A stretch of DNA of 64,000 nt, from positions 411,373 through 475,372 of the forward strand of contig CAVWCW010000003.1 in NCBI GenBank assembly GCA_963753615.1. The letters are read 5' to 3'. This document shows, piece after piece, positions 27,755 to 37,624 of this stretch (position 1 is its first letter; each line of letters starts with the position of its first letter). The stretch is from CAVWCW01 sp963753615 (GTDB lineage: Bacteria > Pseudomonadota > Gammaproteobacteria > Chromatiales > Chromatiaceae). The notes under the pieces are model-generated. The model did no database searches and had not been told where the DNA came from. It saw only the letters and a list, made by a program, of their open reading frames with translations. Position numbers and translations under genes: made by a program.

Positions 27755-28735
27755 ATGAGTCTCCCGCTGCTCAAACAGCCGTCCGTTCGGCCGACGCGTA
27801 CGCTGGCCCGCTCGCAGCCGCGTCGCATCGCACTCGCGGTGTTCGATCCTGATCTGCTCTCCGAGGCGGTGCAAGATGCGGACTTCGAGCACCGTCAGCT
27901 TCACCCCGGCCCCTTCCGCGGCGAGCTGGTCCGGGCCGAGGTCGGGGGGCTGGTGGTCGACCGCGGCTGCTACTCCCAAACCCTGCTCGCGCGAGGCGGG
28001 TTTTCGCCCAGCCGCATCACGATCGGGTTCCTGTTGTCGGATCGCGAGCCGGGCTGCATCAATGGGATTCGCTCGCGGGCGCACGACCTGGTCGTCTTCC
28101 CCGAGGGGGGGGAGTTGGACTATGTGCTGCCCGGCGCCACCGAGTGGTGCAGCGTGCAGCTCGAGAGCGACGCGCTCTTGGCGGCTGGGATCTCTGCAGA
28201 AAGCATCGAGCGGATGTCGGTGGTCTCGCCCCGGGCCGGACAGCACGCCTATCTGGCGCGGCTCATGCACTCAGCGGTGGGCGGACTCTTGGGCACCCAA
28301 GAGCAGCGCGCGTTCCGGGATGCCCTGCTCGAAGAGCTCTATCAGGCCATGGAAACGCAGCGAAATCAGCACCGACATCCCAACTTTCGCGACCGCGCCG
28401 AGCTGCTGCGGCGCTTCGAGCGGCTGGTCGATGAGCAGGAGACGGAGAGGCCCTCCATCGCCGAGCTGGCGCAGGCCCTGGGCGTCGGGCGCCGTACCCT
28501 GGAGCTGTCGTTCCGTGATTACCTCGGACTCTCCCCGGCGCGCTACGTCGCCGTGCTGCGCGTCAACGCCATGCGTCGCGAGCTGCTCAGTGCGTCCGAG
28601 GACAACTTGCGCGTGGCCGACCTCGCCAAGCGCTACGGCGTCGTTCACCTCGGGCGGTTCGCAGGACTCTACATGCAGATGTTCGGCGAGCTGCCCTCCC
28701 AGACCCTGCGCTCGTCGCGCTGCCCAGTGCCGTAG
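27755..28735 (+). CDS. AraC family transcriptional regulator
   Basis: A 326-residue regulator. The N-terminal 200 residues are a sensor region without a recognised ligand motif. The C-terminal 100 residues carry the two AraC helix-turn-helix units: PSIAELAQALGVGRRTLELS and LRVADLAKRYGVVHLGRFAG, with the linker SPARYVAVLRVNAMRRELL. It is divergent from the sulfatase gene, so it probably activates the sulfatase and possibly the phosphodiesterase behind it. The binding site is not identifiable by eye. Confidence 0.92.
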   Translation: MSLPLLKQPSVRPTRTLARSQPRRIALAVFDPDLLSEAVQDADFEHRQLHPGPFRGELVRAEVGGLVVDRGCYSQTLLARGGFSPSRITIGFLLSDREPGCINGIRSRAHDLVVFPEGGELDYVLPGATEWCSVQLESDALLAAGISAESIERMSVVSPRAGQHAYLARLMHSAVGGLLGTQEQRAFRDALLEELYQAMETQRNQHRHPNFRDRAELLRRFERLVDEQETERPSIAELAQALGVGRRTLELSFRDYLGLSPARYVAVLRVNAMRRELLSASEDNLRVADLAKRYGVVHLGRFAGLYMQMFGELPSQTLRSSRCPVP

Positions 28736-29594
28736 CCGGAGCAAGGTGCGCAGGGTCGGCGATCCAAGAAGCTTATCGCTCGCCAATTTTCCGCTGCTTC
28801 TTTCTGGACCGCAGGTCTCTTGTCAGGATCTGTTGAACGGTCGCTTAACATCCATCTCGGTGACGATTGCGCAAAGTGCACATTCGACCACCCAGGATAC
28901 TTTGCGCTGGACTACCAGAAAGTCTTCGGCGAATCGATGAGTGAAACGCTTCGCAGATCCTGTGCAGGCTGCTGCGCGTGAGGCCAAAACACGCCCCGTC
29001 GCTGCGAGCATTTTGGGTTGCTCACTCGGGAACGATTCCTGTCAGATCGCCGCCTTACCGTCCGTACGCGTTGATTAATCGGAACGGGTCTCGCGGTATT
29101 CGCAACGAGCGGGAGATTGGTGTCTGCTTCCAACTAAATCTGAGACGTTCGCGCGCAGGCCGTGCATGGCTCGGCCGATCCCTGCTGCTGTCTATCGAGA
29201 AAACCAGTGTGCGCAATCGCGGCATTGCAGCCTCTCAAGGGATTCGGGCGTCCACCAGATCCCGAGTTGCCCGCGGCTGAGGCGGTGAGCGCCGGGAGCG
29301 GCAATGCCGGCGAAACGTCGCAGCCCTCCGATGGTCAGGGTTCTTGCGGACTAGCCTTGTGATCGAGAGCTGTAGTTTTCGATGACCTCGGCTTTCGCGG
29401 GTTTCGGGCTGGCTCCGCTGCATTGCATAGGTTCGCGAGGTTGTCCTCAACGGACTGGCCCTCCCGGGTTGTCGGAGGCTTAGCGGCAGCTTTCGCTGGC
29501 GGCACGCCGTTGGATGGGGTAATTTGAACCCGGGCTTGCGGCGATGAGGGGAAGACGCCGCCGATTCGATGATTGACACAGACGCAGGCCGACA
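28736..29594. other. 859-base intergenic region without a recognised gene
   Basis: No open frame here shows a family motif, a ribosome site or a signal peptide. Base composition is a little less GC-rich than the flanks around 28780-29120. It may hold decayed DNA or a promoter region for the lipase-like gene; I see no repeat copy. Confidence 0.55.
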
Positions 29595-31088
29595 ATGGTG
29601 AGCAGAAGCGCTCGGAAACGATTTCTCTACGCGATGCTCTGCTGTGCCCCCTGGCTGGCATCCGCGGCGCAAGCAGTGAGCCTGCTATCCGACGAGCTCG
29701 ATCTTTACCTGCCCTGGGTCGCCTTTCAGCAACAGACTTACGCGGCGTCGCTGACGCCTGCGGCTGGTGACGGGCTGGCGTTCGCGCTGGATGAAATTGG
29801 CCCGCGGGCCCCGCCGAGCCTCGCGGCCGAGGCCGCGCTGGCAAGTGTCGACGCGGCGCTGGCGGTTGACATTCCCTTGGTCGGCTTCCGCGGCGAACTT
29901 TACAGCGCGGGACTCGCCTTCGACGGCGACGGCGTCTTCCGAGTCGCCGCGGCGGCGCCATTCGTCAGCCCCGCCGGTCGGGGCGAGGTGCTGTCGTTCG
30001 AACTGCTTGGGGTGAAAACGCCCGCCGAGATTCTGACCGAAGTTGGCCTGGTCGCTGCCGCGGCAGGGGATCTGCGTTTCGATGTGGCCCTGTTTCGGGT
30101 CGGGTATCGGACGCTGGATGCCTTCGGCAACTTGGTTCCGGCCTCGGGCCTTGTCGGCGCACCCCTGGGCATTTCTGCGGGGGTCCCGTTGCTGAGCGTG
30201 CAGCACGGCACCATCGCCAGCCGGGACAATGCCCCCAGCGTCGATCCGGCGGCGACCGGGGCCGATCTTGCCCTCTACCTGATGGGGTCCCAGGGCTATC
30301 TGACCCTGGTGCCGGATTACCTGGGATTCGGCGACAGCGCGGGGCTGCACCCCTTCATGCACGCCAAGACCCTGGCCTGGGCGGTGATCGATCTGATCCG
30401 GGCCGCCCGGTCCCTGGCCCTCGGCAGCGAATACCCGCTCAATGGTCAGGTTTTCCTGGTCGGCTACTCGGAGGGCGGCTACGCGACCATGGCAGCCCAG
30501 CGCGAGATCGAAACCCATCACCGGGACGAGTTCGCCATAACCGCCGCGGCGCCCATGGCGGGGCCCTACGATCTGTCGGGCACTATGCTGGAACTGGCCT
30601 TGTCCGGCACCGAGGTGCCGAACCCGATGTATTTCCCGTATGTGTTGCTTAGCTACAATCAGATCTACGGATTCGAGGACGACCCGACCGACCTGTTGGC
30701 GCCGGAGTATGGCGAGACGATCGTCCCGCTCTTTGACGGCGAGCACGACCGCGGGAGTATCAACCGGGCGCTGCCGCCGGTACCCCTGGAGGTGATCGAG
30801 CCGGGGCTGGCGGCCGTGCTGCTAAGCAGCGAGTATCACCCTTTGATCAGTGCGCTGGAAACCAACGACGTCTACCGCTGGACCCCGGTGTCCCCGACCC
30901 GCCTCTACCATTGTCTTGGCGATGATCAGGTGCCCTATGCCAATTCCGTCGTGGCCCGGGACTGGTTCGACGCCGCCGGCGCCGATGTGGAATTGGTAAC
31001 CCTGATATTCGGAGATCACGCGGAGTGCGCTGTGCCGGCCCTGCTTGGGGCTAAGACCTGGTTCGATTCGTTGGCGATCCTGCCATGA
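29595..31088 (+). CDS. Secreted alpha/beta hydrolase, secretory lipase-like
   Basis: A 497-residue protein. A signal peptide (SARKRFLYAMLCCAPWLASA) is followed by a 150-residue N-terminal region that resembles no domain I know. From about residue 200 an alpha/beta hydrolase begins: LTLVPDYLGFGDS, the nucleophile elbow VGYSEGGYATMAAQ (Ser about 295), the acid in YHCLGDDQVPYANS and the His in FGDHAECAVPA. This order fits the secretory lipase (LIP, PF03583) group. It should be an exported esterase or lipase. The ATG at 29595 gives the best signal peptide; its ribosome site is weak. A lipoprotein gene follows 58 bp later. Confidence 0.87.
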   Translation: MVSRSARKRFLYAMLCCAPWLASAAQAVSLLSDELDLYLPWVAFQQQTYAASLTPAAGDGLAFALDEIGPRAPPSLAAEAALASVDAALAVDIPLVGFRGELYSAGLAFDGDGVFRVAAAAPFVSPAGRGEVLSFELLGVKTPAEILTEVGLVAAAAGDLRFDVALFRVGYRTLDAFGNLVPASGLVGAPLGISAGVPLLSVQHGTIASRDNAPSVDPAATGADLALYLMGSQGYLTLVPDYLGFGDSAGLHPFMHAKTLAWAVIDLIRAARSLALGSEYPLNGQVFLVGYSEGGYATMAAQREIETHHRDEFAITAAAPMAGPYDLSGTMLELALSGTEVPNPMYFPYVLLSYNQIYGFEDDPTDLLAPEYGETIVPLFDGEHDRGSINRALPPVPLEVIEPGLAAVLLSSEYHPLISALETNDVYRWTPVSPTRLYHCLGDDQVPYANSVVARDWFDAAGADVELVTLIFGDHAECAVPALLGAKTWFDSLAILP

Positions 31089-31146
31089 CTGAAAGGCTCC
31101 AGCGGATCGAGCCGAGCAGTGGCGGCCGCGGCGAAAGGAAGCACCC

Positions 31147-31746
31147 ATGACCTGGTTTTTACCCGCCTTACGCAATCTGACTATGCTCCTGCTGTCGGCT
31201 CTGCTAGTCGGCTGTATTCCCTATTCTCTGCACCCCCTTACCGATCCGGGCGCCGAGTCCCTGGACCCGGCGCTCATCGGCTCCTGGTATTGGAGCGAGT
31301 CCGGCGGCCACGGCTATATCCATATCGGCAGGGAAGAAGATGGCGCTGGGCTGCGGCTGGTGATGTTGTCGATCGACAATGACGGCGAGCTGGAGCTGTC
31401 CCAGTTCTACGGCCATAGCTCCCGGTTGGGTGAACGGCGCTATCTGAATCTGAAGTGGCAGCCGCCGGATCCGGAGGATCCGGATTACCTGACGGTGAGT
31501 TACCTTGTCGAGAACGGCCGGTTGGGGATCGCCTTGATGGACAACGACCCGGTGATCGCCGCCATCGGCGGCGGGGAGTTGGCGGGAACGGTGACCAAGG
31601 AAGGTTGGTTCACTTCGGTGCGGGTTAGCGCCGAGCAGGCGGTCTGGCGGCGCTTCGTCGGCGCCCAGCATCAGGCGCTGTTTCCGGAGATCAAGTTTCT
31701 GTCCCGGTTGCAGCCGCCGAGTGATCCGGCGGCTGCAGGCGACTAG
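31147..31746 (+). CDS. Predicted lipoprotein of unknown function
   Basis: A 199-residue protein with a lipoprotein signal: LTMLLLSALLVGC, where Cys is the lipidation site (about residue 23). The mature part is beta-rich and acidic (GSWYWSESGGHGYIHIGREE, YLNLKWQPPDPEDPDYLTVS), without a recognised domain. AAAGGA lies 7-8 bases before the ATG. It probably shares a transcript with the lipase-like gene upstream. The TAG stop overlaps the start of a small inverted repeat. Confidence 0.8.
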   Translation: MTWFLPALRNLTMLLLSALLVGCIPYSLHPLTDPGAESLDPALIGSWYWSESGGHGYIHIGREEDGAGLRLVMLSIDNDGELELSQFYGHSSRLGERRYLNLKWQPPDPEDPDYLTVSYLVENGRLGIALMDNDPVIAAIGGGELAGTVTKEGWFTSVRVSAEQAVWRRFVGAQHQALFPEIKFLSRLQPPSDPAAAGD

Positions 31747-31747
31747 G

Positions 31748-31771
31748 GAAACGCCGATGGTATAGCGTTTC
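31748..31771. repeat. Solo hairpin matching hairpin 3 of the dispersed repeat
   Basis: GAAACGC-CGATGGTATA-GCGTTTC, preceded by TAGG, copies the last hairpin of the dispersed repeat without the rest. It lies between convergent genes and may act as a terminator for either. Confidence 0.5.
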
Positions 31772-31789
31772 GCTGGTGGACGAGTCTGC

Positions 31790-32861
31790 TCAGGGCAGTG
31801 TGTATTCCACTAGCTCGATAATGGGCTCGCCGGTCTCCGGGTCGAGCTCCATGATCATGCCGATCCCGGGGGCATAGTATTTATGTTCCGCGCCATCCGG
31901 TTCCAGCGGGGTGTATTCCAGAGGTGACCAGGCAATCGCCGCCGCAGGCGGCGGCCGGGGTCACGGCGCTGCCGTCCAGTTGCAGTACCTCCGCCATGTC
32001 CTCAGCCTCGCCGAGCAGGAATTCCTGTCGGTAGACCGCGCCCGGTTGCGGGTCGATGGGCATCACGACGCCGATCTTGGCGCTGTCCGTCCCGGCGCTC
32101 CAGGAACCTTCCAGGTCCACCAGTTCGCCGTCTTCGTAGTTGCGGGCAATCTCGCCGAAGTACCAGACATTGCCCTGCAGGTCCTGGGCGAACCAGTCGT
32201 AGGTGTCTTCCACCAGTTCGCCGTCTTCCTCGACCACGTCTCGCACCACCGCACAGGGTACGCCGAGGATCTCCTTGATGTCGCCGGTGACGGTGACGGT
32301 AACCGTCTCTTCGCCTTCGTACACCCAGGAACTGCCCGGGATCAGGGGCAGGTAGGGGTTCGCCGCTACCGCGCTGCCGATGTCTGCTGGGTCGACGAAG
32401 TTCGCGGGGTCGGGCATGGGATCGTACTTGGCCTCACCCAAGGCGGCGCATACCTCCAGCCGTGCGTCGAACTGCTCGTTACAGAACGCCTGGCTCTCCA
32501 GCGCTTCTTCGTTGGCATCGGCGAAGCAGGCCGGGTCGCTGGCGTTCAGACAGTTGCCGACGGCGATCCAGCGGTCGTCTTCCGCTTCGTTGAGGCAGCC
32601 GAAGCGCGCCGCCTCCGCGTTCAGGGTGCAGAACTGCCGCTGGGCATAGGCGGCGATGATACTGGGCGTCACCAGGGTATCGGTCTCGCAGCTCAGGCCG
32701 TCGTTCGCCAGATCGCAGAACAGCTCCACCTCCGGGGCGGAGTTGTCGTCTTCGCCGTCATCCATGTCCTCGGCCAGGGCTAGGCTCGAAACTGCGCCGA
32801 ACAGGCACAAGGCGCTGGCGGCGGTCAGGACCGGATTGGGTAGCAAGCGGATTTTCGACAT
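31790..32861 (-). pseudogene. Secreted acidic protein of unknown function, one frameshift near its end
   Basis: A Sec signal peptide (PNPVLTAASALCLFGAVSSL followed by ALA) precedes an acidic, Cys-containing region (FCDLANDGLSCETD, QRQFCTLNAEAARFGCLN) and a beta-rich domain (NPYLPLIPGSSWVYEGEE, DTYDWFAQDLQGNVWYFGE). The frame reads to 31881, but the conserved end lies in another frame: after LVTS, dropping one base near 31920 gives EYTPLEPDGAEHKYYAPGIG, then MIMELDPETGEPIIELVEYT and a TGA at 31790. The gene is therefore about 356 codons with a one-base insertion. It is divergent from a two-component system and may be its target. Function unknown. Confidence 0.8.
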
Positions 32862-32931
32862 GATGGCTGTCTCCGTTGGTTGCAGTCGGTTTTGGTGCTT
32901 CCCGCCAGGGTCTTCGTCCCCGGCAATTCAA

Positions 32932-33011
32932 TGGTAAGCAGCCAAGCTAACCGCCGGCTTGTCCGGACATGACCAATTGGTAAGCTGACGCCGCCGCCGG
33001 CCAAGATAACC
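32932..33011. promoter_or_regulatory. Cluster of TGGTAAGC-like repeats upstream of the two-component system
   Basis: Four related boxes lie in the divergent intergenic region: TGGTAAGC at 32932, AAGCTAACC (reverse) at 32944, TTGGTAAGC at 32977 and AAGATAACC (reverse) at 33003. Spacing and inversion suggest binding sites of the OmpR-type regulator encoded next door, controlling itself and the divergent secreted protein. Confidence 0.5.
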
Positions 33012-33120
33012 AAATGGCAATCTGGTTCGCGGTCCGGGGGTTGGGGCTCGGTGCTATATTCGGTACTACGGGGACCGGCGGCGGCTGTGCGCGCCGCCTT
33101 GGCCATGCGGAGCAGGTAAG

Positions 33121-33810
33121 ATGCGATTACTCCTGGTGGAAGACGATGCCAAGATCGCCGCTTTCGTGGTCAAGGGCATGCAGCAGGCGGGGTTCCTGGT
33201 GGACCACGCGAGCGATGGTCAGCGCGGCCTGCAGCTGGCGCTCGCCGGCGGCTACGATGGGGCCATCGTGGACATCATGCTGCCGCAGCTCGACGGCTTG
33301 TCGTTGATCGAGACCCTGCGTCAGCGCAAGATCGACCTGCCGGTCATCATTCTCAGCGCGAAGCGCTCGGTGGACGACCGCATCAAGGGCCTGCAGCAGG
33401 GGGGCGACGACTACCTCACCAAACCATTCGCCTTCTCCGAACTGTTGGCGCGGGTGCAGGCCCTGCTGCGGCGGGCCAGCAATACCACCGAGGCCAGCTC
33501 CCTCGAGGTACACGACCTGTCGGTGGACCTGCTGGCCCGCACCGTGGTGCGCGCGGGCAAGAAGATCTATCTCCAGCCCAAGGAGTTCTCCTTGCTCGAA
33601 TACCTGATGCGCAATGCCGGGCGCATCGTCTCGAAGACCATGATCATGGAGCGGGTCTGGGACTACAATTTCGACCCCAACACCAACCTGGTGGAGGCCC
33701 GCATCTGCCACCTGCGTGACAAGGTGGACAAGGGCTTCGGCGTGAATCTGATCCATACCGTGCGCGGGCTCGGTTACGTCCTCAGGAAGCCGGATGAAGG
33801 CAATGCCTGA
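33121..33810 (+). CDS. OmpR/PhoB family response regulator
   Basis: A 229-residue regulator. The receiver has the acidic pocket LLLVEDDAKI, phospho-acceptor Asp51 in VDIMLPQLDG, Thr/Ser-region ILSAKRSVDD and Lys in DDYLTKPFAF. The C-terminal winged helix is intact (LQPKEFSLLEYLMRNAGRIV, IHTVRGLGYVLRK). It overlaps the histidine kinase by 17 bp. The sensed signal is unknown; the family resembles CusR/QseB-type regulators of envelope or metal responses. Confidence 0.95.
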   Translation: MRLLLVEDDAKIAAFVVKGMQQAGFLVDHASDGQRGLQLALAGGYDGAIVDIMLPQLDGLSLIETLRQRKIDLPVIILSAKRSVDDRIKGLQQGGDDYLTKPFAFSELLARVQALLRRASNTTEASSLEVHDLSVDLLARTVVRAGKKIYLQPKEFSLLEYLMRNAGRIVSKTMIMERVWDYNFDPNTNLVEARICHLRDKVDKGFGVNLIHTVRGLGYVLRKPDEGNA

Positions 33811-35206
33811 AACCCTGGCTGCCCGCCTTACCCTGGGATACGCGGCCAGTTTTCTGATCTGCCTGGGCACTGCCCTGCTCGCGCTCTATCTGTTCATCGA
33901 TCACAGCATCAGCGAGGAGATGGATGAGGATCTGGCCGAGGACATTGCCGAATTCCGCATTCTCCTTGCCGAAGAGGGCCTGCCCCGAGTTGAATCGGAG
34001 CTGCAAAGAGAGGCCAAGTCGAACCACCCGCAGGAGCTGTTCCTGCGGGTGGTGGACGCCGCGGGGCGGCAGCGTTTCGGCTCGGACACCTCGCACTGGC
34101 CCCGGCTGGATGCGGCCTCCGTCGAGGAGGGGTGGATCGACAGCAAACGCGAGCCGGTGTTTGCCAACCTGTCTGGGCGCGGCGAAGATCACGCCACCCG
34201 GGTGATCAGCGCCCCCCTTGGCCCGGGTCTCTGGTTGCAGATCGGCGAATCCCTGGAGGAGCGGGCCGAGTTTATGGGATTCATTCTGCGCTTGTTTGGC
34301 TTCACCTTCGCGCTGGCGGCACTACTGGCCGCTTTGGTGGGTTGGGCCATGGCGCGCCGGGCGTTGCGAGGGGTGGAAGAGGTCAGCAGCGCCGCCGAGC
34401 GGGTGGCCCACGGGGACTTGGAGAGCCGAGTTTCGCGCGGCAACCGGGGCGCCGAGATCGAACGCCTTGCGGCCAGCTTCAACCGCATGACCGAGCGCAT
34501 CCGCTCGTTGATTTCGGGCATGCGCGAGATGACCGACAATATTGCTCACGACCTGCGCAGCCCCCTGGGGCGGATTCGGGCCCATTCCGAGCTGGCCTTG
34601 CTCAGTGCCAAGACGCTCGACGAGTACCAGGCCTCCGCCGCCGATACCCTAGAGGAATGCGACCGCCTGCTGGAGATGATCAACATCACCCTGGACGTGG
34701 CCGAGGCCGAAGTGGGGGCCAGCCGCCAGGCGGCCGACGAGGTCGACCTGGCCGCGGCGGTCAGCGACGTCTGTGAACTCTTCGCCACCCTGGCGGAGGA
34801 TAAGCAGATTCGACTCAGCACCCGTCTGGCAGACGGCTGTCGGGTGCGCGGCAACCGCAAGTTCCTGCAACGGATGTTGGCGAACCTGCTGGACAACGCG
34901 CTCAAGTACACCCCGGAGCAGGGCGAGGTGGCGGTGGAAGTGGCGCCGATGGAGCGGGCAGTTTCGGTGGCCGTGCGCGATACCGGGATTGGAATCCCCT
35001 TGGCCGAGCAAGGGCAGATCTTCGAGCGCTTTTTTCGCTGCGACCAGAGCCGCTCCCAACCCGGCTTCGGTCTCGGCCTGAGTCTCGCGCGGGCGGTGGC
35101 ACGCAGCCACGGCGGCGATCTGGTGGTGGAGAGTGAGCCCGGCAGCGGCAGCCGTTTCACGGTCACCCTGCCGAGCGATGCGCAACCCGCCGGCACCGGC
35201 CCTTGA
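33794..35206 (+). CDS. Sensor histidine kinase
   Basis: A 470-residue inner-membrane kinase. Helices at about 15-35 and 158-180 flank a periplasmic sensor domain of some 120 residues without a recognised fold; HAMP follows (ALRGVEEVSSAAERVAHGDL). The phospho-acceptor is His252 in DNIAHDLRSPLGRIR. The ATP domain has N-box LLDNALKYTP, G1 VRDTGIGIP, F-box FERFFR and G2 GFGLGLSLARAV. It overlaps the regulator gene upstream and partners it. The N-terminus MKAMPETLAARLTLGYAASF is typical for the class. Confidence 0.95.
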   Translation: MKAMPETLAARLTLGYAASFLICLGTALLALYLFIDHSISEEMDEDLAEDIAEFRILLAEEGLPRVESELQREAKSNHPQELFLRVVDAAGRQRFGSDTSHWPRLDAASVEEGWIDSKREPVFANLSGRGEDHATRVISAPLGPGLWLQIGESLEERAEFMGFILRLFGFTFALAALLAALVGWAMARRALRGVEEVSSAAERVAHGDLESRVSRGNRGAEIERLAASFNRMTERIRSLISGMREMTDNIAHDLRSPLGRIRAHSELALLSAKTLDEYQASAADTLEECDRLLEMINITLDVAEAEVGASRQAADEVDLAAAVSDVCELFATLAEDKQIRLSTRLADGCRVRGNRKFLQRMLANLLDNALKYTPEQGEVAVEVAPMERAVSVAVRDTGIGIPLAEQGQIFERFFRCDQSRSQPGFGLGLSLARAVARSHGGDLVVESEPGSGSRFTVTLPSDAQPAGTGP

Positions 35207-35249
35207 TCGCGAAGTAATCCCTGTGCAGGCGTTCGTGGTTGGCCAATTC

Positions 35250-36431
35250 GTGAGCCGCTGCCGGTGGCGGAGATTGCTGCTGGCGCTCTGGCTGCTGGGG
35301 TGCGCACTGCACCTGGCCGCCGGGCAGGCGGGCGCGGATACACAAGGGTCGGACGTTGGCCAAGCCCCGCCCCAGGATGAGTCGGAGGAGGGCGCCTTGG
35401 AAGACGACACTGGGGATGCCGGCCCCGGCGTTAGGGAGGAGCCCGGCGGTCGCCTCTACGTCACCCAGGCCGAACGTCGGGAAGCGGGCCTCAAGCATCC
35501 GATTACTCCCTGGCTCACGGCCTCCTTTCTGCTCGAGTTTGAAGGGTTGGTCGAGGATTTCGCGCTCGACGATGGGTCGGGCGCCGAGGATTTTACCGAA
35601 TCCGGCGCCTCCCTGCAGCTGGGGCTCGAGGCAGCGCCCCTGGATTTTGCCAAGGCGGAGCTGGTGCTCGAATATGACACCCAGACTGGCAAGCTGTTTA
35701 CCGAGGAGGCGTTCCTGAGTTTCGAGGTCAAGCCTTGGGAACTCGAGGCCGGCAAGCTGTACACTCCCTTCGGCGTCTACATCAGCCATTTCGCCATCGG
35801 GCCGATCCTGGAACTGGGCGAGACCCGAGCCAATGCGGTCACGCTTGGTTTCGCACCCCGGGACACCCTGGACCTCAAATTGTGCGCCTACCGCGGAAGC
35901 GCCCGCGAGTCGAGTCGGGATACCCGGGATTGGGACTGGGCCGCATCCTTGGATGTCTGGCCGCGCCGAGGGGTGCGGTTCGGCCTGAGTTACCAGTCTG
36001 ACCTGGCCGACGCCGATAGCCGCGTGTTGTCCGATTCCGGCGATCGCTTTAGCCGCCGCGTGGGGGCCGCGAGTGGCTATTTCTTGTGGTCGGGGGACGA
36101 ATTGGAGTTGTCCTTGGAGGCGCTCGGAGCGTTGCGGGACTTCCGTGAACTCGACGGCGACCGCAATCGGCCCTTCGCCTGGAACTTGGAATTCACTCGC
36201 TATGTCAACGAGATTTTCGAGTGGTCGCTGAGGGTCGAGGGCAGCGAAGAAGTCGAGGACGAGCCCGAACTGCAGTTTGGCCCCTCTTTCACCTGGCGCC
36301 TGCACCGCACCTCGGCGCTCACCCTTGAATACCTGCGCGGCCGCTTTCAGTCCGGGCTAGCGGAGAGCGACGATGAAGTGCCCTACCGCCACGTCGATCG
36401 CTTTGCAGCTCAGTTCTCGATCGTATTCTGA
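35250..36431 (+). CDS. LbtU-like outer-membrane beta-barrel protein
   Basis: About 393 residues. The GTG at 35250 yields a good signal peptide (SRCRWRRLLLALWLLGCALH followed by LAAGQAGA); the frame is open back to 35133, and GTG 35223 or ATG 35178 are alternatives, all without a clear ribosome site. An acidic linker is followed by a barrel with alternating strands (KLYTPFGVYISHFAIGPIL, LGFAPRDTLDLKLCAYRG) ending in the terminal Phe of FAAQFSIVF, a barrel-assembly signal. This resembles LbtU family porins, first described as a legiobactin receptor. It follows the kinase by 43 bp and is probably in its regulon. Confidence 0.82.
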   Translation: MSRCRWRRLLLALWLLGCALHLAAGQAGADTQGSDVGQAPPQDESEEGALEDDTGDAGPGVREEPGGRLYVTQAERREAGLKHPITPWLTASFLLEFEGLVEDFALDDGSGAEDFTESGASLQLGLEAAPLDFAKAELVLEYDTQTGKLFTEEAFLSFEVKPWELEAGKLYTPFGVYISHFAIGPILELGETRANAVTLGFAPRDTLDLKLCAYRGSARESSRDTRDWDWAASLDVWPRRGVRFGLSYQSDLADADSRVLSDSGDRFSRRVGAASGYFLWSGDELELSLEALGALRDFRELDGDRNRPFAWNLEFTRYVNEIFEWSLRVEGSEEVEDEPELQFGPSFTWRLHRTSALTLEYLRGRFQSGLAESDDEVPYRHVDRFAAQFSIVF

Positions 36432-36603
36432 GGCGGCTGGGCAACGAAAAGCGGGCGGGAGCCGCACCGCCGGCTCGTCCCATCGTTGCCGGGCGCTTCT
36501 CCATCAGGCTCCGCTGTAATACCCTGGCTGCTGCCCGCTTCGAACGGTCGAAGCGGTGTTGATGGCGGACCGGTTCGGCTGGTCTGTGGGCAGGAGAAAC
36601 GGT

Positions 36604-37038
36604 GTGAAGAGCAAGCGATACGACCCCGGCTACCACTTGGAGCTTGCGGCCCGGGCCCAATTGTTGGGGGTTCGCGAAGGAGATCCGGACGAAACCCACA
36701 CCCTGCTTCACGGGTTCGTGGAAGAGGTGGGTAGCGGCTCCAGGGTGGAAGCGGAGACCCTGGACCTGATTGCCTGGATGATCGGTCGGGTTTTGGACGG
36801 GGTGGACCCGGCCCAGGTGTTCAGCGCGCCGGCACGGGAGAAGGACGGAGGGAGAACGGCACGCCAGCAGCTGCAGAAGCGGCGGCGCGAACGCATGATC
36901 CGCTTGGCGGCCCAGGACGTCCGGCTCGAGTTGGAGCAGGGGGGGGAGACGGAAACGGTGATCCGGCGGTTTGCCGAGCGCTCAAAGCTGCCCAAAGCTC
37001 GGATACGTGCCGCCATGGAGGCGGACCCGCAGGGTTGA
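36604..37038 (+). CDS. Hypothetical soluble protein
   Basis: A 144-residue charged helical protein. GTG 36604 (MKSKRYDPGYHLELAARAQL) is chosen because AGGAGA lies 7-8 bases upstream; the longer frame from 36556 has no such site. The middle is Arg/Lys-rich (ARQQLQKRRRERMIRLAAQD) and the end helical (VIRRFAERSKLPKARIRAAM). No domain is recognised. It stands alone between the porin gene and a convergent small secreted protein. Confidence 0.7.
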   Translation: MKSKRYDPGYHLELAARAQLLGVREGDPDETHTLLHGFVEEVGSGSRVEAETLDLIAWMIGRVLDGVDPAQVFSAPAREKDGGRTARQQLQKRRRERMIRLAAQDVRLELEQGGETETVIRRFAERSKLPKARIRAAMEADPQG

Positions 37039-37222
37039 ACGACCGTTGGCAGTCCCGTCGCTCAAGGCGCGGGTAGCGGAGTTAGCCCGCAAAGGCGATG
37101 CGGGTCCGGGTGGCAATGCCCTCATTAGAACCCCGATGGCTAGCGTTTCGCCTTCTCCCGAACACCCCGAGCGCCGCCCCACCTGCCGAACGGCCACTTC
37201 CACGACCGCGTAGATGCGCGGC

Positions 37223-37510
37223 TCACCGGTCGTCTTGCGGGTCCTCGTCGCCGCCGGCGCGCTCACCACGGTAGTTGGGACCATCGTCACCGGGCCAGTG
37301 CCGGAACCGATGATCGAAGTGGTATCCATGGGGCCGCCAACAGCGCTCGAGATCCAGGTGGTGCCCGGGATAGTCGAAGTACAGGCCCATCAGGCTGCCG
37401 CGGTAGCTCTGGTGATCGCCCCGGCTGCCAACTGCGGCGCTCTGCGGCAGGCTTGCCCCCAGGCCAATGGTCAACAGCCCGGCGCCTAGAAGCCGGAGAT
37501 TTCGATTCAT
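37223..37510 (-). CDS. Small secreted protein
   Basis: A 95-residue protein with GGAGG 7 bases before its ATG. The signal peptide (MNRNLRLLGAGLLTIGLGAS) is followed by a short mature part rich in His, Tyr, Arg and Asp (FDYPGHHLDLERCWRPHGYH, FDHRFRHWPGDD). The histidines could bind metal, but this is conjecture. No family recognised. Confidence 0.72.
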   Translation of the reverse strand: MNRNLRLLGAGLLTIGLGASLPQSAAVGSRGDHQSYRGSLMGLYFDYPGHHLDLERCWRPHGYHFDHRFRHWPGDDGPNYRGERAGGDEDPQDDR

Positions 37511-37624
37511 GGAGTTGCCTCCGAAGCGGTCTCGAAGCGGCCGGGCGAATTGGGCCAGGCCCGACCTGGAAACTCATTCTCGGTGGCTGCTACTGAACCG
37601 GTGCTGAATGGCGCCCAGGGAGCC

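Noticed and set aside
28736..29594. Short open frames in the gap before the lipase-like gene
   Set aside because: None has a ribosome site, family motif or neighbour-like codon pattern.
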